Assembly (NCBI GenBank): GCA_014529385.2
Contig: CM043969.1
Span: 72,070,676 to 72,134,675, forward strand
Direction: 5' to 3'
DNA length: 64,000 bases
Source of the DNA: Adiantum capillus-veneris
Lineage: Eukaryota > Streptophyta > Polypodiopsida > Polypodiales > Pteridaceae
The stretch's first letter is position 1, and each line of letters opens with the position of its first letter. Positions 9,701-19,630 of this stretch are shown here, piece by piece. A program made the position numbers and the translations under genes. The notes under the pieces are model-generated. The model saw only the letters and a list, made by a program, of their open reading frames with translations. It searched no databases and was not told the origin of the DNA.

Positions 9701-11470
9701 TCGGGTATACATACTGATCAAACTACCCATCCTTCACCAACAGCGCCGTACCAGGTATCTTCTCATTGATTTTGTCACCCATGTCAATGGCTTGCATAAG
9801 TCCATTGGCCTTCAAGATGCAAGCATAGATAATGCATTTGGAGAAAAGCCTTCCGTTTGCATCTGCTTCCTGAGCTACCCTAGCACAATGAAGTTGGGCA
9901 TATCCAACAATCAATGCGTTTGAGGTGATGACATTCTGCAGGGAAAGCCCGATTTATGTTTTCTTTCATGAGGGAACCACATTTGACATACTAAGTAGAC
10001 CAAAGCACAGCCAAGTACAATATTTTTCCACCACCAATCCGCTATCAACAATCTCAATGTGAGAAACCCTCTCTTTGCATTTGTTTAAAGCAACCTAGGG
10101 CCATAAGAGCACTCCAAGAGACTTTGTATGGCGAGCATCGCTCACTTCGCCTCTCGTAAAAGAAGACCATATTTTTTTTGCCATATCCATGTTGCACATA
10201 TCTTGCAATAAACAGCCCCTGCCTAGCAATCACATCATGAATTTTGATACCCATGTGCCAAGAACATCTTTTTTCAATAGACTTTGACTGACAATATAAT
10301 TGTGAATTTTTGTGCCCATATCAACATCTTTCTTAGATGCACATGCCTTCAAGATGCGTGCATAGGTGATCGCATCTGGAGAGAGGACCTCGCTTCACAT
10401 CTGCTGTGGGACAAACCGTGCAATCAATGCATTTCAAGAGGCCACGCTCTAGATAGGAAATTGAAAAAGGCCTAGAGCTTTCTGGCCATGCTCTTGTTTT
10501 GCGTATCCTGCGAGCAGTGCATTCCAAGAGACGCCGTTTCAAGTGATCCTTACCCGGGGATAGAGAGAGATATTTCTTTGCATTTGCTAAAAATAGCCTA
10601 CAGCTTTGTGGCCCTGCTCTTATTGCGCACATCCCACAATTGGTGCATTCCAAGGGACAACATTCCAGACATGAAGCTCCGTAAACACTTCTTGTGCTTT
10701 CTCAAGCGTGCTGCATCTGGCATATATATTGACCAAGGCAGTGCTCACCGAGTGGAGAGATGGGCTCGCTTTGCATCTGTTCAAAACATCCCATGACTTT
10801 TGTCCATCTTTGCATCTTCCGAATTGCGACGTGCCTTCAAGATGAGCCTAGGTGATTGCATCTAGAGAGATGTGCTCGTTTCATGTAGAGAGTTGCGCTC
10901 GCTTTGCATCACCTCAAAATATTCTAGAGCTTGCTTGTTTCTCTGATGTTCGGCACATCCCGCAATTAATGCATTCCAAGAGGCGAGATTCCGGACAAAA
11001 AGCTCCTCAAGCACTTTTGTGCTTTCTCAAGCAAATCACATTTGGCATATATATCGACCACGGCACTCCCAAGTACAACATATTTTTTCTTTTCAGCTAC
11101 CTCTGACTAACAATATAATCGTGAATTTTTGTGCCCATATCAACATCTTGCGTAGAGCCAAATGCCTTCAAGATGCATACGTAGGCGATTGCACCTGGAG
11201 AAGGCTTTCAAAGTGTTTTGCAAGTCATTGCTTCGAGTCTTGTGAAAGGAACCCAAAGCTTCCTTGCCACAGCCATGCTGAGCATATCCTGCAATCAACA
11301 CCACATTTGGCATACATATGGAGAATACATACTTTTATCCATGTCAATGTCTTGTAAAAGGGTATATTCAACCCCTGTTGCAATATCTCTGCCAGAATTG
11401 AGCACCATCCTTGATACATTCAATGACTTCGTGTATGAGGAAATGATATCGCCAACGTTGATGCCAACAT
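9540..11470 (-). pseudogene. PPR relic, part 5
   Basis: Minus-strand fragments such as FSKCIIYACILKANGLMQAIDMG and KIHDVIARQGLF show the L and S motif ends of PLS PPR proteins. MYAKCG-like sites lie near 9663, 10710, 11035 and 11303. All frames are short and interrupted. The part from 9748 to about 10335 is repeated at 11608-12182, so this relic was copied after it formed. Confidence 0.72.
9748..10335. repeat. Direct duplication, copy 1 (spacing ~1.86 kb)
   Basis: Collinear with 11608-12182. Shared blocks include ACCAGGTATCTTCTCATTGA, AATGCATTTGGAGAAAAGCC, CAATCCGCTATCAACAATCT and TGCACATATCTTGCAAT. Identity is about 93-95% by eye. Confidence 0.88.
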
Positions 11471-11489
11471 AGTTATCATTGATATGCCA

Positions 11490-11545
11490 ACATAGCTGTC
11501 TTGGCCGATATATATGCCAAATGTGGTGTGACCAGCAAGGGTTGG
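11490..11545 (+). pseudogene. Inverted PPR scrap
   Basis: The plus strand reads ADIYAKCGV here, the PPR signature, whereas every neighbouring module is on the minus strand. It marks a small inversion or an opposite-strand insertion at the boundary between PPR part 5 and the second copy of the direct duplication. Confidence 0.55.
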
Positions 11546-11574
11546 CCCTGTTCTAGAGAGGGAGCTCCTTTGTG

Positions 11575-12182
11575 CTTTCTCTCACCCAGGGGAAGGCTCG
11601 TACCAGGTATCTTCTCATTGATTTTGTCACTCATGTCAATGGCTTGCATAAGGCCATTGACCTTCAAGATGCAAGCATAGGTAATGCATTTGGAGAAAAG
11701 CCTTCCATTTACATCTGCTTCCTGAGCTACCCTAGCACAATGAGGTTGGGCATATCCAGCAATCAATGCCTTTGAGGTGATGACATTCCGTAGGGAAAGC
11801 CCATCGAGATTTTTTCTTTCATTCATGAGGGAACCACATTTGACATAGAAGTATACCAATTTAAGCACAACCAAGTACAATATTTTTTCACCACCAATCC
11901 GCTATCAACAATCTCAATGTGAGAAACCCTCTCTTTGCATTTGTTTAAAGCAACCTAGGGCCATAAGAGCACTCCAAGAGACTTTGTATGGCGAGCATCC
12001 CTCATTTGCCTCCCGTAAAAGAAGACCATGTTTTTTTTGCCGTATCCATGTTGCACATATCTTGCAATCAACTGTCCCTGCCTAGCAATCACACCATGAA
12101 TTTTGATACCCATGTGCCAAGCACATCCTTTTCCAATAAACTTTGACTAATAATATAATTGTGAATTTTTGTGCCCATATCA
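11575..12182 (-). pseudogene. PPR relic, part 6 (= duplication copy 2)
   Basis: Minus-strand frames repeat the content of 9748-10335, including FSKCITYACILKVNGLMQ and a GYAQPHCARVAQ segment. It is a second copy of the same PPR relic, separated from the first by about 1.86 kb. No intact PPR frame is present. The copy ends near 12182, where the unrelated kinase-exon region begins. Confidence 0.75.
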
Positions 12183-12438
12183 AAAAAAATTTTGCCATAT
12201 CAACCTTCCATGGAGAGCTTCCCACATGCACAGAAAACACTTATTCTTGCAATCCGGACTATGTCCCCATGCCGTGAGATTTGTCAACCAAAAACACTGG
12301 AGAGGCTCAAACCATACATATATCTTGCCGACAACCCGCAATGAGACTTCTACCATGCGGCCCTGCATCTCTTCACACACACATACATGGACTTCCATAA
12401 TATTGTGGTCAAACTTAGGTCGATCAATGAGTTTTTAC

Positions 12439-12961
12439 CCGCGCAAGATCCTCAATCACTACCACCTGATTAGCTTCCCTTTCAAAAATCTGATATACTG
12501 TGCAGGCTTGCCTCTCCCAATGTTTGAGAGCCTCTAGCTGGGTAACACTGCAGGCTGCTGCACAAAACACTTTGAAGTCCATCTTCTTGAATTGCAATGC
12601 ATCTACCTGTTGAATTAAGCATATATACATATGATAATGCAACTCCTCTATGTATCATGACTAACTACACACGTACAAAGGTAGAGCAAATACCGCCACA
12701 ATCATATCAAACATTCGGGACTCCTTCATTGCCTCTGTGGCATGTTTTGTCAATGCCTGGGTACACATGGCAAGCAAAAAGCTAGTCACCAAACTTGCAA
12801 ATCGTAGCTGAATTGAAATAACAATAACGCTCTGTCAAAAGTCTAAGGAATACTGATTTGAAATTTTCCAGCAATAATCGACCATTCTTTGAGGGCTTCA
12901 AACAAAGAAACTGGGCCCGAAGATAAAATAAATCATCCTCTGACAAAGTTTTTGCAAGTGC
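12439..12961 (-). pseudogene. CDPK-related kinase (CRK) C-terminal exon cluster, 3 exons
   Basis: Three minus-strand exons with consensus splice sites join in phase 0 without a stop: 12961-12854 (36 codons), 12756-12694 (21 codons) and 12606-12439 (56 codons). Each is preceded by CAG and followed by GTA. Key peptides are ALAKTLSEDDLFYLRAQF, then KHATEAMKESR, then KMDFKVFCAAA with QLEALKHWE. They correspond in order to the degenerate EF-hand tail of plant CDPK-related Ser/Thr kinases, downstream of the kinase domain. The catalytic domain, earlier exons and the final C-terminal exon were not found on either side, so this is a captured or truncated fragment. Splice sites and frame are intact, which implies recent origin or retained constraint. 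The assignment rests on family recall. Confidence 0.75.
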
Positions 12962-14100
12962 CTGTTGCAATTATGAAATATCAAAACAATTGAACCCTCA
13001 ACTGAGTATTTAATCACCAGAAAAATGCTTTGAGGAATTAAAATACATGCATTAGCTTTACATCTGACTCTCACACAAAAGTATCCTAGAAAATAACAAA
13101 TAGTGTAAGTATTTTGATATGTTATATTGCATATTCTAACATTCTAACGAGGCTTTGATGTTAAGCATCAACATTCACCCTTAACTTGCCCTATAAGGAA
13201 ACACATCACAAAAATTCCACAAGATTTCCATTGACCCTCACAAAGAAGAGGCGCTTATTAGAGAACAAAGCCATAGGCCCCTGTAGTAACAATGAGGTAC
13301 AGCTTGACGTGTCGGTAGACAAGAATATCCAGGGGACCCTCGATTTGCACATGGATTCTGCCTGGAGCAGCATGCCTTCAAGATGCCTGTGTAGGTGACT
13401 CCTCGCTTCTTTTTGCCTGCGTTAAAAAAAGCTTGCTAATGCCAGCCACGTGGACGAACGTGCTTCCATATCTGTGATTTTGCCTTTTACGCTAACGAAG
13501 TAAACAACGCCGATACTCCATTCTTTGCACCTTCACGCGGAAGCACACCAGAGAATGAGCCCATGACACATATTAAAGGCCCTAGGCCCATGAAAAGCAA
13601 TATATATGAAAAGATTCAAGTTTTAAAAGCATCTAGTCTCGAAAAGCTTGTGCAAAAGGTCTAACTGTACAATTTGCCATGTCATCAGTAGTCAGCAAAA
13701 ATCCGTACTCTACCACATCATCAGCGCAAATCGCGGGCGTCCGTACACTGCCACATTATCAATAATTTATGCAAGAATTGAGAGTATGTGTGTGTGCTCC
13801 TACTTTATTTACTTGTTCTTTGAGTCACCTGGGTCCCATGAGTTGGTAAGAACTCATTTAAAAAAAATAAGCCACTCGGCAAGACTTAGTAAGTTAGTAA
13901 AACTTCTTCTGCTGCTTCTACTTCTGCTATTGCTGCTTCTTACGATTTAGGCCCCTCGGCCGAGATCTGCAATGGCTTGACACGTCAATAGTGTTTGTGA
14001 CAGTAACCATTGAATTTCTAACCAATACCACCATCGATGCCACCACCGCCAAATGGGTAAAACGGTTGGAGCCCGTATGCCTACCTCTATTATCCACATC
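12962..14100. other. No gene recognised; one PPR scrap
   Basis: No supported coding region. At 13366-13400 the words GCATGCCTTCAAGATGCC and TAGGTGA repeat the commonest PPR-relic word of 4-12 kb, so a PPR scrap also lies on the far side of the kinase exons. A CTTCTG-rich stretch lies at 13903-13942. Confidence 0.5.
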
Positions 14101-14680
14101 CTAGATTTGCACCGCATCAGCCAAAAGATTTCAAGGATGGTGGATCTATGTTTAAATTTTTCACCTTTTTAGGCATGAAAGATAGAAAAAAAGCTTTACA
14201 GTTCTTGGAGCACTTTGACATATCTATGACTCTTGTAGAAGTGAGCAGCTTGAGAGTGCGAGTGTATGTTGTGGGCGATTTGGCGTATAAGCCAACGAGT
14301 TTTCTTCTTAAAGCTTATAAATCCAAAGGGAGGCAAGACCGGCTACAAAAGAATCTTTTTAACAGACACATTGCGAAGGGTAGGGTCAAGGCTGAGAATG
14401 CCTTTGGTATTTTGAAAATCAATGGCGCATTCTCCGTGACGACCTTAATGTAAATCTTCCTTTTGGTCCCTTAGTTGTTATTGATTACTGCGTGCTACAC
14501 AATTTTGTGCAGCTGAAGGGAGAACCGGAGTTTTTGAAGCAAATTGACCCATGCCCCAATGCGGAGGAGACCATGAGGTGGCACACAATGATACGTCAGC
14601 GTGCGGTAGGTCTAAGAATGCGAACGGCACTATTTATGGATTTTAATAGGCAAATGTCGCAGACTCAAGTTGACTTTTGA
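14100..14680 (+). pseudogene. PIF/Harbinger transposase C-terminus, left arm
   Basis: From about 14226 the plus strand encodes the end of a PIF/Harbinger DDE transposase. Visible are VVGDLAYK (position of the second catalytic Asp), VKAENAFGILK (third catalytic acid, in the ENAFG motif) and the terminal VLHNFVQ motif. A frameshift near 14418 splits the domain: WRILRDDL continues in another frame up to VLHNF. Upstream of 14226 the frame encodes a different Tyr/Pro-rich stretch (YAYLYYPHPRF), suggesting an internal deletion that joined an N-terminal part to the C-terminal end. The first catalytic Asp region is absent. It is non-functional. Confidence 0.8.
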
Positions 14681-16224
14681 TGTGTTTGCCATGCAGGAAT
14701 AACTGGTTTCAACAGCACGTTTTTTGCATTGTTACATGTTTTTACATATGTGCATATTGTAATATTTTCTTGTTTCATATGTTTCCTCTTACGTGTTTTA
14801 TCAGCTTGTGTATTTCTTTCTTTGTGTGTGTTGCTTGATTGACTTGTGTTACATTCCATTAAAAATATATATATTTTATCCTTGAAAGGCATGGGTAACT
14901 TTGGGCAGAATGTATACATAGCCTATGGAGGGGCCGGGTTCGAATCCCAAGTAACTTTGACGGAGTGGATCTCCCCCCGTAGCATGCATCTACATAACTT
15001 CAACAAAAAAAAGCTTATTTAGATAGTTCTTAGCGAGGATTAGGCTTGTTAACTCTGAGCGGCCACTCTCCATGTATTCAAGAAAACAGCCACCTCCCGA
15101 CGGCCTGATAGCAACCCAACAAATAGGCATCAACCTGTAGCCAAGTGCTCAAAACCACCGACTGACCGGAGAATATTCTCGAGTGACCGTACGGCGGCCG
15201 CACGGCCTCATGTGCTAAGGCTAAGGGTTGGGTGGCCGCTCTCCGGTGACTTTAAAATCCCAAGAATATTCTCTGACTGGCCGATGGTTTTGAGCAATGA
15301 CTGCCAGTTGACGCCCATTTAATGCCCTCCCGTCAGGAGGTAGTCGATGTTTTGAACTCATGCAGAGTGGCCGCTTGGACTTAACAAGCATCAATCTTAC
15401 CTAAAATTTATCTAAATAAGCTTCTTTTTTTCTAGTTACGTATATGCATGCTACGGAGAGAGATCCACCCTGTCAAAGTCACTTGGAATTCAAACCTAAC
15501 CCTACACAGGCCATGGGCATGTTCTCCCCAAAGGTTGCCCAGGCCTTTCAAGGATAGAATGCTTTTCTTTTTTTCATGAAATGCAAACACAAGTCAATAA
15601 TGAGGATATGCAAGGAAAAAAACACACAACCTAATAAAACACACGAGTAAATATATGAAACAAGCAAATGCTACACTATATACACACACGTAAAAACATG
15701 CAACAATGGAAAAAAAAATCATTGAACCCAGCTGGCAAACACATCAAAACTCAGTTTGAGTCTCAAAATCAATACACACTGCCAGAATAAACACTCAATT
15801 TTACGACGTTCGCCTATTGAAATCCATTAATAGTCACGTGCGCATTCTTAGACATGCCACATACTGACGTGTCATTGCGCATCACCTCATGGTCTCCTCC
15901 ACATTGGGGTGTGGATCAATTTGCTCCAATGGCTCTGGTCCTCCCTTTAGTTGCACAAAATTGTGTAGCACCTAGCAAGCAATAACAACTAAGGGATCAA
16001 AGGGAAGATTTAGATTAAGGTCACGGAGAATGCGCCATCGATCTTTCAATATACCAAAGGAATTCTCAACCTTCAAGCTACCCTTCAAAATGTGTATCAA
16101 AAAAATTCTTTGTAGCAATTCTTGCCTCCCTTTGGATTTATAAGCTAACTCGTCATCTTATACACCGAATTAACCACAATATGCGGCCGCACTCTCGAAC
16201 CATTCACTTCCACAAGAGGCATAT
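14226..16224. repeat. ~2.0 kb imperfect palindrome, centre near 15225
   Basis: The left arm (transposase end, 3' flank, then CTTGAAAGGC, GGTTCGAATCC, CCGTAGCATGCAT, AAGCTTATTTAGATA, GCTCAAAACCA, GAATATTCT) is matched in reverse complement by the right arm in the same order, ending at the second transposase copy. Similarity is about 75-80% by eye. Each arm carries the same roughly 530-bp non-coding tail, so two copies of one element end face each other tail to tail. Confidence 0.85.
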
Positions 16225-16440
16225 TTAAAACCTCGTTCCTCTTCATTTGAGCATATATTGTAGACCCCTTGAAGACTAGCATAATGTGAGCATATATTGT
16301 AGACCCCTTGAAGATTGGCATAATGTTCTCGCGGAATGGCCATGTGCAAGCCTCCATGGCACGCAGCCACGAGCTTGATCAACTTGGATGGGCTCCCTAC
16401 ATCACCCATACGCGTCAAGACACGGGAGATGGGAAAGGAT
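15840..16440 (-). pseudogene. PIF/Harbinger transposase C-terminus, right arm
   Basis: Minus-strand partner of the left-arm copy. It shows MPLVEVNGSRVR, VNSVYK, a GRQELLQ-like segment, KVENSFGILKDRWRIL and VLHNFVQLKGG, broken by stops and frameshifts. It extends further towards the N-terminus than the left copy, with PFRENIMPIFKGSTIYA. A 39-bp (13-codon) direct duplication at 16250-16327 repeats FKGSTIYA in frame. PIF/Harbinger elements normally need a partner Myb-like protein as well as this transposase. None is seen here. Confidence 0.75.
16250..16327. repeat. 39-bp tandem duplication inside the transposase relic
   Basis: GCATATATTGTAGACCCC starts at 16251 and again at 16290. The unit is 39 bp with 2 mismatches by eye. 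It is a multiple of three and so preserves frame. Confidence 0.9.
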
Positions 16441-16921
16441 GAGTTTTTTCAACTCATGAAAGCCCTTGTAAGACATCCTATAGTACATTCTAATGATAGC
16501 TTGACAGTCTACCGGCCCTGATGTCCAAATGGTCGAGTGGATGGCATACCAAAATGTCACCTGCCTAGAGAAGCACCATCACATCCATGGCTCAATCCCA
16601 ATCAAACCCTTCTCTATCAAACCAGACATGGATGCAATGCAACAAACTACACAACAAAACAAAGAGAAAAACAGCCAAACTACACAGCTAAACAAAGAGA
16701 TTTTATTGCATCAACATCATCCATCTATATTTCCAAAAGAAAAAAGACACATTAAAGAATAACACAAAGCAAAAGTTTATTTCCATTTACTTCCTCCTTC
16801 CCTCTCTTCCTCCCTCAACAAAATTTAAAGTCGAGTAGCGACGTACCTTGTATTTGGTGACAATCTTCACGACGTCCATTTGAAATTTTATGTACATCTT
16901 CATTCGTCGAGCCTCCTATTC
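16441..16921. other. No gene recognised
   Basis: Short overlapping frames rich in Gln, Lys and His come from A-rich sequence. There is no family resemblance. The 3' boundary is the LTR at 16922. Confidence 0.5.
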
Positions 16922-17407
16922 TGTAGACGGCGAAGACAGTCTCAACGGGCGGGAATTTTCTTCTGGAAGCCGAACAGTGGATCAGTCAGTAATTACCACG
17001 GCGGTTACCACAGTAACTTCGAGAGGCTATAAATAGAACCCATTACATTGTAATTGGGCAGCTTGTATTTTGACTACTTACTCCTAGTCTCTTGGTTTTA
17101 GTCTCCAAAGCTGTTCTTGAGTTACAATCTCTTCACTTGTAATTCTACTCTGTAATCATTACTACAGTAGTCAATTGGGCTTTAGTCTGTTATACCTTGT
17201 ACTCGTTCTTCACAAACTCTGAATCTGAACCCGAAACACTTTTCCAGTCATTCAATCTGTTTCTAATCCCAGTAGAGTATTTCAGTTCAGTTAACTATTC
17301 CAGTTCGGTTTCCATATTCCATTCCAATTTCACTGAGTGAACTGACGACTTCCGGTAGCTGTAAATTCTTTGGAATCATCTATCTAAAGAGATCAGCTCC
17401 AATTCCA
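16922..17407 (+). repeat. 5' LTR of the TR-GAG element
   Basis: TG at 16922 and CA at 17406-17407. It is about 95% identical by eye to 19141-19630. It contains CTATAAATAG at 17027-17036 as a TATA box. The downstream TTTGGCGATCACGG is a weak PBS candidate whose tRNA I cannot assign. Confidence 0.88.
17027..17036 (+). promoter_or_regulatory. TATA box in 5' LTR
   Basis: CTATAAATAG is conserved in the 3' LTR (19247-19256). It is the likely start point of element transcription. Confidence 0.6.
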
Positions 17408-17485
17408 TTTTGGCGATCACGGTGGCTAGAGCTGTTTGCTCGTTGACCAGAACACTTCTCCCAGTTTGAATTTTCAGTTGAAGTT

Positions 17486-18743
17486 ATGACACCCAAAACC
17501 AGCCGTGGTCGTAAACCATCCTACCGCGTTTACCCTATCCATGAGGAGTCAGAAAGAGATTCTGATCCTAAGAATGAACCGGGGACTGAGACTGAGGCTC
17601 AGGGGGAGCACAGTCATGCTGATGAGGCTAGGGACTCTCAGCACTCCAGTCAGTCCAAAAGAAGAAGGGCTAAGAGGGAAGAACGAAAGGCAAGGAGTTC
17701 TTGGACCACACATGGGGATGAAGGAGCCAAAGGCAGTAAAGGTAGTCGCCATAGTTCAAGTAGAAAAGCCAGGGAGGTGACAGAAACTAAGACTGAAGAA
17801 GAAATTGACTGGGATGCAGACACGGACCATTGCAAGAAATCTTCAAGGAGTCAGGTTCCTAAGGTGAGAAGAGACAGAAACGATGCTGATCGACATGATT
17901 ACACCTCTTCATTGAAAATTTCTTTTCCAGTTTTCAAAGGTGGGAAGACAGGTGACCCGGATGTTCATATCCAAGCCTTTGGACAGTATGCTGAGTTGAA
18001 AAATATTGATGAAGATGACTGGGGGCAATACTTTCCTCAAACATTAAAGGAGGCAGCAAGGAAATGGTACTACCATTACCCCAGCTTGCCAACTCAAATC
18101 ATATAACAAACTACTCAAAGCTTTCCGACTGGAATATTCAGATAACAGAGGAGATGAGGATATTCTCTGTGAATTGGATAAGATAAAGCAAAGGAAATTA
18201 TCAGTCAGAAGTTATGTTGAGAAAATCAAGGAGCTGACTAAGTAGCTGCAGGAACCACCATCAGAAAAGCGGTTGCGGACATGGTTTTAAATGGTTTCCG
18301 CAGTAAGAAACTTAGGGAACACGAGGATCACAAACCAGCTGCTGCAACTTACTAAGGAGTCCTCTAAAATCCCTGAAAAGGATGTTACGGCTACACCAGG
18401 CCTGGGACCACAGTACAGAGAGATGGCTGAGATTCTCTTTGAAGCTAGGATTAAAACAAATCAGCCTCTTCCAGAAGGATGGATCCATACAGGTTCGCAT
18501 TGTCATAAATTGGCCAGAACTCGTCTAACAAAAGGCAAACGCACGCTCTATGATCCCGACACCAAAACCTATCATCCTCTCACGCCTTATGAATTGGAAA
18601 TGACCACAAAAAGGTGGGATCAACTTGAGAAGGAGTCCATTTACAGACTTATCCAGAAGGACAATGCTGGCACTGGGACTTCTGAAACACCAACACGATC
18701 GAACGGCAAGAGGAAGCGGGTTCAGTGGAAGGATCCTGGGTAG
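17486..18743 (+). pseudogene. gag of TR-GAG element, frameshifted
   Basis: The first frame (17486-18106, 206 codons) opens MTPKTSRGRK after the 5' LTR. It has a long charged Ser/Arg/Glu-rich N-terminus (residues 1-145), then the start of a retrotransposon gag fold (FPVFKGGKTGDPDVHIQAF, ARKWYYHYPSLP). After about 18100 the fold continues in a second frame (KLLKAFRLEYSDN, QRKLSVRSYVEKIKEL). A third frame near 18260 reads AVADMVLNGFRSKKL. 18291-18743 supplies a basic tail (KRKRVQW). At least two frameshifts and stops at 18243 and 18288 inactivate it. No zinc knuckle is visible. Confidence 0.75.
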
Positions 18744-18842
18744 TTCCATCTCAGAATCCGATGGTGGATTTTTCCAGCCGTTCTCAAAATCAGACGGTGG
18801 ATTTTTCCATCCAATTTCAGAATCAGACGGTGGATTTTCCTA
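18735..18842. repeat. ~35-bp tandem repeat, GACGGTGGATTTTTCC
   Basis: TCAGAATCAGACGGTGGATTTTTC-like units occur three times (near 18751, 18785 and 18819). A fourth related copy lies at about 19073 (AATCAGACCGTGGATTTTTT). Confidence 0.8.
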
Positions 18843-18974
18843 GCAAGGTGCTGGAATATTTTTGGTTGGACACCCTTGGAATTACAATTATAGGGTGTCA
18901 AGCACTCAACAAGCATGAAGTATGGTATAAAGTTAGCAATACCAGGAGAGTTAGCAACTTCAGAAGAGTATTAT

Positions 18975-19037
18975 CATGAGGAAAATAGGCCAATTCATGA
19001 GGAACATAGGCCAACTCATGAGGAACATCGACCAACC
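18975..19037 (+). repeat. 21-bp tandem repeat encoding HEEHRPT x3
   Basis: CATGAGGAA(C/A)ATAGGCCAA starts at 18975, 18996 and 19017. In the frame 18915-19145 it encodes the 7-residue unit HEE(N/H)RP(I/T). This frame ends at a TAG lying inside the first bases of the 3' LTR. The length multiple of 21 and the kept frame suggest coding history. Confidence 0.75.
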
Positions 19038-19140
19038 CAGCAAGCAGGCGAAGAGGTTCCTCAACACCTCAGAAGAATCAGACCGTGGATTTTTTCAGAA
19101 ATTTTGGAGTCATACCAAAATTCAAGAAAGGAGGGAAGGA

Positions 19141-19630
19141 TGTAGACGGCGAAGACAGTCTAAACAGGCGGGAACTGTCTCCTGGAAGCCGAACAGTGGA
19201 TCAATCAGTAATTACCACAGCGGTTACCACAGTAACTTCGAGAGGCTATAAATAGGACCCATTACATTGTAATTGCGCTGCTTGTATTTTGACTTCTTAC
19301 TCCTAGTCTCTTGGTTTTAGTCTCCGAAGCTCTTCTTGAGTTACAATCTCTTAACTTGTAATTCTACTCTATAAACATTACTACAGTAGTCAATAGGGCT
19401 TCAATCTGTTATACCTTGTACTTGTTCTTCATAAACTCTCAATCTGAACCTGAAACACTTTTCCAGTCATTCAGTCTGTTTCTAATCCCAATAGAGTATT
19501 TCAGTTCAGTTAACTATTCCAGCTCAGTTTCCATATTCTATTCCAATTTCACTGACTGAACTGACGACTTCCGGTAGCTGTAAATTCTAACACTGGAATC
19601 AGCTATCTAAAGAGATCAGCTCCAATTCCA
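19141..19630 (+). repeat. 3' LTR of the TR-GAG element
   Basis: It starts TGTAGACGGCG directly after the polypurine tract and ends CCAATTCCA. It pairs with 16922-17407. Confidence 0.88.

Larger units (their letters stand above)
16922..19630 (+). mobile_element. TR-GAG-type LTR retrotransposon (gag only), 2.7 kb
   Basis: Two collinear LTRs (486 and 490 bp) begin TGTAGACGGCG and end CCAATTCCA. They enclose 1.73 kb with a broken gag and no protease, RT, RNase H or integrase. A purine-rich tract (AGAAAGGAGGGAAGGA) abuts the 3' LTR. This matches the non-autonomous TR-GAG class of plant LTR elements, which would depend on proteins of a related autonomous element in trans. The flanking 5-mers (TATTC, TCATC) do not match, so the target duplication has decayed or the copies recombined. 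Confidence 0.85.

Noticed and set aside
3690..12182. E, E+ or DYW editing-deaminase domain attached to the PPR modules
   Set aside because: No HxE...CxxC zinc-binding deaminase signature or DYW end was found in any frame.
12180..12398. Minus-strand frame as the last CRK exon
   Set aside because: It lacks any match to the expected kinase C-terminal end and has no acceptor in the right phase.
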